From positions 1,677,501 through 1,740,000 of the forward strand of contig WPIO01000009.1 of the NCBI GenBank assembly GCA_009760855.2: a stretch of DNA of 62,500 nucleotides. The letters run 5' to 3'. The notes under the pieces are model-generated. The model worked only from the letters and a program-made list of their open reading frames with translations. It did no database searches and had not been told where the DNA came from. This DNA is from Cristatella mucedo. Its lineage: Eukaryota; Bryozoa; Phylactolaemata; Cristatellidae. Below are positions 57,246 to 62,500 of the stretch, in pieces (position 1 is the first letter of the stretch; the number at the start of each line of letters is the position of its first letter). A program made the position numbers and the translations under genes.

Positions 57246-57392
57246 TAATAATAATAATAAATAATAATAAATTTATTATGGCACCATCAGAGAACTTGAT
57301 CTACTTCGAGGCACTTTACATTGGCTGCAAATTAAGCACAATCAAATGTTTAGTAGTACCATGCTCAAAAAACAACAATAATAACGTTCCCC
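57246..57392 (-). mobile_element. LINE family 1 tail fragment
   Basis: Minus strand: decayed 3' UTR, AGTGCCTCGAAGTAGATCAA end and (ATT)n tail. No coding sequence. Confidence 0.7.
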
Positions 57393-58565
57393 TTTCAGCC
57401 CAGTGAACTAACTTATCCGTTTTGTTCTTATGTGTACGGCGTGCTTCCCTGTGCGTGATTTAGGGCATTTTATTAGCCAGAAGTCCTACTAGCCACCAGC
57501 GGCCATGCGTGTATTCTCGTGCTCTTATGTGTGCTCGTCTAAGCACGACGCCCTTTTGTGCTTTTGAGTATTTTTTTAAGCCTAATACCTTGCACTTCAT
57601 TAGCATTTCATTGTTGGCTCTCTTGCAAGGAGTCATGCACTGCTCGCTTGCTCAATCAGGCACAGCCCATGGCGTCACTTCTTACCCTTGGGCTGCCGAA
57701 AATTCCACGAATGCGGATATATTCATTGGCATTATTTTACTTCTTTCGCTGCCAATAGTCGTTGGTGTCATGCAGTTTAAACGTGAAGCTAAGGTCCTGC
57801 TCTTGACGCTAGACTTTCAGCCCTAACAGCAAGATTTCATGGCCAATACCCGGTATGCTAATCAACATGCTTGCAACCACAAGCTGGAAAAATGGATAGA
57901 AGCTATAGATTAAGAAACAAGAATACAAGAATTTTCTTTTACTTTATCAGAGGTCGCAGTCATATTGCCTGCAGTACTGAGGCGGCGGCGATGTTTTACT
58001 CTAAGCAGACAAAGTACTCGAATCCTAAGCGTGGCACGCATGCGCGTATGTTTATTACATCCAACAGCGAGGGATCATTGCGTAACGCTGCACCAGCGGC
58101 TCATGTCAAATCACTCAGCTATTCAGCTTTTACGTAGCTCTAAAGTGTGTTACGAATGAACCCAGTACTTCAAAACGTTGTTGCCGATAAGCTGACGGAG
58201 CTAGACAGTTTGCACATAAGAGGTTTCTTAATATAATTCCTACTAACACTACGGTCATGACCCGAGCTTCGAAATGGCGACATACTAACGTTTATTGTTC
58301 ATGCCTTCAATCGTCCTCGACCGACAAGCAAGTATTTTAAAATGCGCACGTCGACTTTCTGAAATTGTTCAGTTTATCAGGACAAAAATACCCTGCCCAG
58401 TCGGAGGTAGTTACGTAACGCGGTCCCGGTAAGGCGTCATATACAACCCGTCGAATCCAGTCTCGTCCAGTGAGGTTATGGCCAGGGTGAGCTCTTAGAA
58501 GCCCTCATTCGTTCGTTCGTTCACAAACGACGCTGCGCTAACACACCGGAGATATTAAGATGTGC
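57393..58565. other. Right part of unit B, no gene supported
   Basis: 57,400-57,770 matches 21,940-22,180 plus 22,741-22,870, and 57,790-58,260 matches 23,770-24,250. The remainder to 58,565 has no recognised feature. Open frames here are short and unconserved. Confidence 0.5.
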
Positions 58566-59080
58566 CACTCTAATCTATTAAGCGGGGAGCGTTGGTGAGC
58601 CGTAATGGCTCACTAGGTAAGGCGGTTGCTTTTCACGACCTCGGCCCCCGAGGTCGTGGGCTCGAATCCTGCAGTGGGCGATCCTTTATCGCCACTGCAC
58701 TCTAATCTATTAAGCGGGGAGCGTTGGTGAGCCGTAATGGCTCACTAGGTAAGGCGGTTGCTTTTCACGACCTCGGCCCCCGAGGTCGTGGGCTCGAATC
58801 CTGCAGTGGGCGATCCTTTATCGCCACTGCAAGCGGTGGTGATAGTCGTAAGTCGTAATGCCTTACTAGGTAAGGTGGTTGCTTTTCACGACCTCGGCTC
58901 CGAGGTCGTGGGTTCGAATCCTGTGGTGGGCGATCCTTTATCGCCACTGCAAGCAGTGGTGATAGCCGTAAAGGCCTTTCTGTCGCTATACAAAAAGAGG
59001 CTGTTAAATCAGCTAGTATTTATTTTTATTTATTTATTTTCTGTCGCAATACAAAAAGAGGCTGTTAAACCAGCTAGTAT
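58566..59080 (+). repeat. tRNA-derived SINE family 2, tandem cluster
   Basis: Two apparently identical 132-bp units (58,566-58,697 and 58,698-58,829) each hold an A box (TGGCTCACTAGG), a CCTCGGCCCCCGAGG palindrome and a B box (GGGCTCGAATCC). A third, slightly diverged head with a better B box (GGGTTCGAATCC) follows, and then the only complete body with GTCGCTATACAAAAAGAGGC, duplicated once more at 59,041-59,080 after a (TTTA)n tract. Perfect repetition implies a recent tandem duplication. Confidence 0.85.
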
Positions 59081-59084
59081 TTTG

Positions 59085-60060
59085 TTTTTTGAGCGAGAAC
59101 ATCGCTTGATTTTTAAACTGGTTCATTAAGTCAGTATTCTAGAAATCTAGCAGAACGCATGACTCTTTTTCTGCGGCATGATAGTGGTATTCGTTGGACC
59201 CTAAAGCCGCAAGGCAGCCTCCCTCCAAGCTCTGTTTGGGTCCTTACGACAGTCACGTGGCCCGGACGAAATCCGGCTGCCACCAGGAGTTGGATGCGTA
59301 ACCATCCCCCGTTTGCATTATGTGGCCACTCAACCCTCGGCATTTCCATGGCATCATCGCATTTAAATGCAGTAAAAGCGGCGACGCCTTTCCAAAAGCG
59401 CCACGTTTTTATGGTAGAAAACAATTTTTAGATTAAAATTAAGAAAAAGGCCACGTTTAAATACGGTATTATATGCCATTAACGTAGTATACGTTCGTTA
59501 TCATTTAATCAATAATTTGAAAATAGCTTTGTCGAGGTTATTGCGAAAATATATGAGTTGGGGCCCTTCCGTGGGCATTCTAGGGTGACCTTAAAGGCAT
59601 CCACTAACTATCTAATAGCCACTGCATATGCAGTCAGTTGGCTAGAGCGTCTTCGGATTGACTTGAATCTTTTTGGCAGATTTCTTCTGCCCTTCCTCTT
59701 TCATTTATACAATAGTCAGCATGTTTATTCATTAAGTGTATATGCAATGCATTTGTTGATTTCGAAATACCGCAAGCAATTGGAAAGGTTATAACTATAA
59801 AATAAGGTCAGTCAGGTGCTGATGCATTCAAAGTTGAAATCAGACGAGGTGTTACAAGATTTTGTACACATTGTAAGTCCTACTGCATCTGAGCTCGATT
59901 GAAACTTGGAAACAAAATAGTTACAGCTGGACTAGTCTCTGACATTATATTATCAGGAACGGCACCCATCGGAGATTGACTGCTGTTACTTTAAATTAAG
60001 ACTTTCAACTGTATGGTGTTGCAGCTTTTTCGGAAATCTTTCGGTGCGTATATGTATGTA
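59085..60060. other. No gene recognised
   Basis: Opposed frames at 59,131-59,424 (minus) and 59,159-59,431 (plus) overlap fully and lack a recognisable domain. They may belong to an unrecognised repeat. The rest is AT-rich. Confidence 0.45.
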
Positions 60061-60065
60061 TATTG

Positions 60066-61130
60066 TATCTCCGTCAGTAACTCCACAAAGTCATAAAGAC
60101 CATGTGGGTGTTATGCAGGAGAGTTTTGTATAGCGCACTCACAGCCTACGCGGCTTTCGGTACGCATTCGGTAGCCAACAGACTTCGTCTCACGCAACAA
60201 AGAGAAAGTGGCAAGCATAGCAGAGTTAGGAGAGCAGTTGAGGTAGTGAGTAGCATAGAAGTAGCAGTTCAGGACCGCTGAAAAAGATGTGCCACAGTCA
60301 GCAGTTGGAGAGTAGATGTCGTTGCGTAAGAATTGTGGAAGCGAGTTCCACAGTCTAGGATCTGCAGAGCTAAAGCTTCTGTCGCCAACTGTCTTTATGC
60401 GGAGGAATGGGACAGCTAATTTATTGTCCACACAGGACCTGAGGGTGCGAACAGGCTGAAACTGATGCAGCAGTTCAGCTAGGTACAAAGGAGCCAAGCC
60501 GGGGCGGGTCTTGTGGGTCAGCGTAAGAACTTTGCTCCGTATCCTTTGCTCAACCGGCAACCATCCTAGCTCTTTCAGCAAAGGTGACACGTGCTCAAAC
60601 CGCTGGGACTTGAAGACCAGCCTTGCAGCCATATTTATAGTCCGCTGTAGTGGCATAATAGCTTTCTTTGGTAGCCCAGCCAAAAGGGAATTACATTAAT
60701 CAAGCCGAGACAGAACCAAAGAGCTAGTTAAATTTTGTACAAGCCACTGTGGGAGACAGCTTCTAATCTTGGATAGGGATCGGATGTGATGGCTAGCTGT
60801 AGAGGCAGTCTTCTGAATGAAGCTTTTGAAATTGAGGCTGCTGTCGAACACGACACCTAGATTACGAGCACGTGGTGAAGGTCGCACAATAGCATCACCT
60901 ATTAGAACGGCAAAGCCTTTTAATCCAGCCACACGCTTAGGGTGTCCTATGAGAAGCAGTTCGGTTTTATCGTCATTTAATTTCAGGAAGTTTTCCGACA
61001 TCCAGGATCGAATATCGGCAAGGCAAGCATTCAGTTTCTCAGTTTCTGCAGCAGATTCCGACGGTTTAAATGACAAATACAACTGAGTATCGTCAGCATA
61101 GAAGTGATATCCTATTCCATGGGCCTTAAT
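60066..61130 (-). mobile_element. L2/CR1-like LINE family 2, best-preserved copy
   Basis: The minus strand reads YHFYADDTQLYLSFKPSE (catalytic YADD intact), LNDDKTELLLIGHP, RARNLGVVFDSSLNF, then one in-frame stop after VLSRLD (codon TAA where relatives have a tyrosine), and 190 open codons to the C-terminus. The C-terminus extends about 70 residues beyond the usual L2-like end (after LWNSLPQFLRN), with a CGTSFSAVLNCYF block. 5'-truncated at a (TA)n tract. Only that stop separates the two frames, which suggests a relatively young copy. Confidence 0.9.
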
Positions 61131-61190
61131 CATATATATATATATATATATATATGTATATCGAAAGAGAGAGAGAGTAGACTGAGAGAG
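61131..61190. repeat. (TA)n and (GA)n microsatellites
   Basis: TA tract at 61,131-61,156 at the truncation point of the LINE, followed by GA-rich sequence. Confidence 0.85.
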
Positions 61191-62500
61191 ACACGAATAT
61201 CGAGAGACCATATCCGTGTTCAGTGAACGTGCCACGAGATCACCGCACCCATTTATTTCATTTCTCTTACATGTCGTCAGCATGCTGAGAGTTCAACTCA
61301 CAAATGAGAAGCGGCACTTGCAATGCACGAATCAACATGCGAATCCACGCATTACTAAAGAGAGAATAAGTAAATACGCAAAGGACTTCTTAGGGCTTCC
61401 AGAACTACCAAATCTCAGGATACTTTCAACCACAGCTTGCGAAAGGGGTCAACTTACGCGCCCTTAGACAAGTCTTTCGACGCTGCAGGAGAAGCGCTAT
61501 CGCAAAGTTAATGAGTCGTTCTCAAGTGCTCGGCTCGCGAGCTGGGTACTTCAGCACCGCCTAGCTAGGCGCGCTCATCTGACTGCTTGCCTAATAATTC
61601 AGAAATCAAAGAAGTTCGCTGAACAGCCGGCGCTAACCTAAGCCGATTCACTATTTGTTCTCGTTCGGAGCAGCTGGAAGCGCATATGAAGCACAGCCAG
61701 TTAAAATCCTCAAACACTCAACGACGAGGGAAGTTCCGCTTGCGTTGCGTCAGCTGCGGAGCCGTCAGCGTGACGTCAGAAAATTTGGCAGCATAGAGCT
61801 CCGGATTGATGTGACGCGGTTGAGGCAGGTTTCCTGTACCGGATGTCGCCCCAAATCGGTCCATTGTTACCAGGCAGATGGAAGGCTGCAAGGACGACCA
61901 AGTCCAGTGGACAATTGCACTTGCAGCTAATGCCACAGGTGACCGTAAGCTAAGCCCAAATTGCATCGAGTCGTGGTGAATAACCCGATGTTTTCTTGGG
62001 TGAGACTGCAAAACCTCTTCTTCGTTGGTCTTAATATCTGGCGAATTTAATGTGCGGAAGTCAAAATTCTATGTGAAAATCATATTGGAAATTGTATTAC
62101 TTAAAATGGTCTACATTGCTTAAAATCTACCTGACCTGTGTTATGCCGAATCTGTAAACACAAAGAAGCATTGCGGCAGTAAGCCAATGGGTGACTGGCG
62201 TTAGAACGAACCTAAAAATGCGCTGCGTCGGCGAAAGATATATTAATAAAAACAACTCTCCATGAGTGGCTGGTGCATGCTGTTCTTTTCAATTGCAATG
62301 CAACGGCTTACGTGACATGCATTTACATGGCAAATCAGTAACATCATATTTTTATTTCCCAAGTTTGGATTCACGACACTGACTAATCTTAGTGGTGCTT
62401 TTCCATTTTTCAAGCGTTTTGTACCTTTGTCCTTAACCTGAGGTCTTATTCGAGATAAAAAGAAGTAATTCTAGGAAGTAATATTTGCTGTTCCCTAGCA
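61191..62500. other. No gene recognised
   Basis: Open frames at 61,216-61,467, 61,655-61,930 (plus) and 61,718-62,011 (minus) have no motif, no paralogue in the window and no convincing splice context. Confidence 0.45.

Larger units (their letters stand above)
44965..58265. repeat. Segmental duplication unit B
   Basis: Collinear partner of unit A (anchor blocks are listed there). Insertions specific to B include a 1.1-kb LTR-like element (45,009-46,136), repeat X (46,330-46,870), a LINE nest (48,768-50,880), a LINE with target duplication (54,124-55,094) and a SINE (56,118-56,278). Confidence 0.8.

Noticed and set aside
58596-58935. Functional tRNA genes
   Set aside because: A and B boxes are present, but the sequence does not fold into a complete cloverleaf that I can draw, and it continues into a SINE body shared by several copies.
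59131-59431. Opposed 97- and 90-codon frames
   Set aside because: Completely overlapping, without a motif I can name; may be a repeat but not supportable.

Overview
The window is animal nuclear DNA dominated by repeats. No bacterial, viral or organellar gene organisation is visible. The evidence is spliced genes with non-coding first exons, tRNA-derived SINEs, many 5'-truncated LINEs ending in (ATT)n, a hAT DNA transposon and long CT, TA and ATT microsatellites. Promoters that pair a TATA-like box with a TCAGT-type start site would fit an arthropod, perhaps a chelicerate, but the species cannot be fixed from this sequence; 'invertebrate animal' is as far as I would go.

The only host protein family I can support is a small secreted cysteine-rich peptide with a CS-alpha-beta-like framework (C-x5-C-x3-C-x5-C-x11-C-x-C). 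There are two intact copies, at 15.0 kb and 52.2 kb. A third at 3.5 kb is a frameshifted pseudogene, and a fourth at 41.3 kb keeps only the end of exon 1 and part of the intron. Each gene has a TATA-like promoter, an untranslated first exon of about 175 nt, one intron of 0.7 to 3 kb that ends just before the start codon, and a single coding exon with AATAAA downstream.

These genes sit in diverged segmental duplications that make up most of the window: Z (about 1-4000), A (about 9415-24270), C (about 39160-42600, decayed) and B (about 44965-58265), plus a fragment at 27740-28310. A and B are collinear along their length and differ mainly by later transposon insertions, so each copy shows the empty site for insertions in the other.

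The rest is mobile DNA. Two L2/CR1-like LINE families occur in more than fifteen 5'-truncated copies. Family 1 ends in (ATT)n. Family 2 ends in GGAGTTACTGACGGAGATACATTACA-type sequence and has an unusual C-terminal extension. Two tRNA-derived SINE families are present; one has a 3' end resembling that of LINE family 1. There is also a 3.2-kb hAT element with perfect 15-bp inverted repeats and 8-bp target duplications, a decayed R2/NeSL-like reverse transcriptase, an unclassified GC-rich repeat (X) that is the outer layer of two nests, a second unclassified repeat (Y), and a 1.1-kb LTR-like insertion with a 78-bp minisatellite.

The stretches between these (for example 3.85-5.3, 5.5-8.2, 59.1-60.0 and 61.2-62.5 kb) contain no gene I can recognise.
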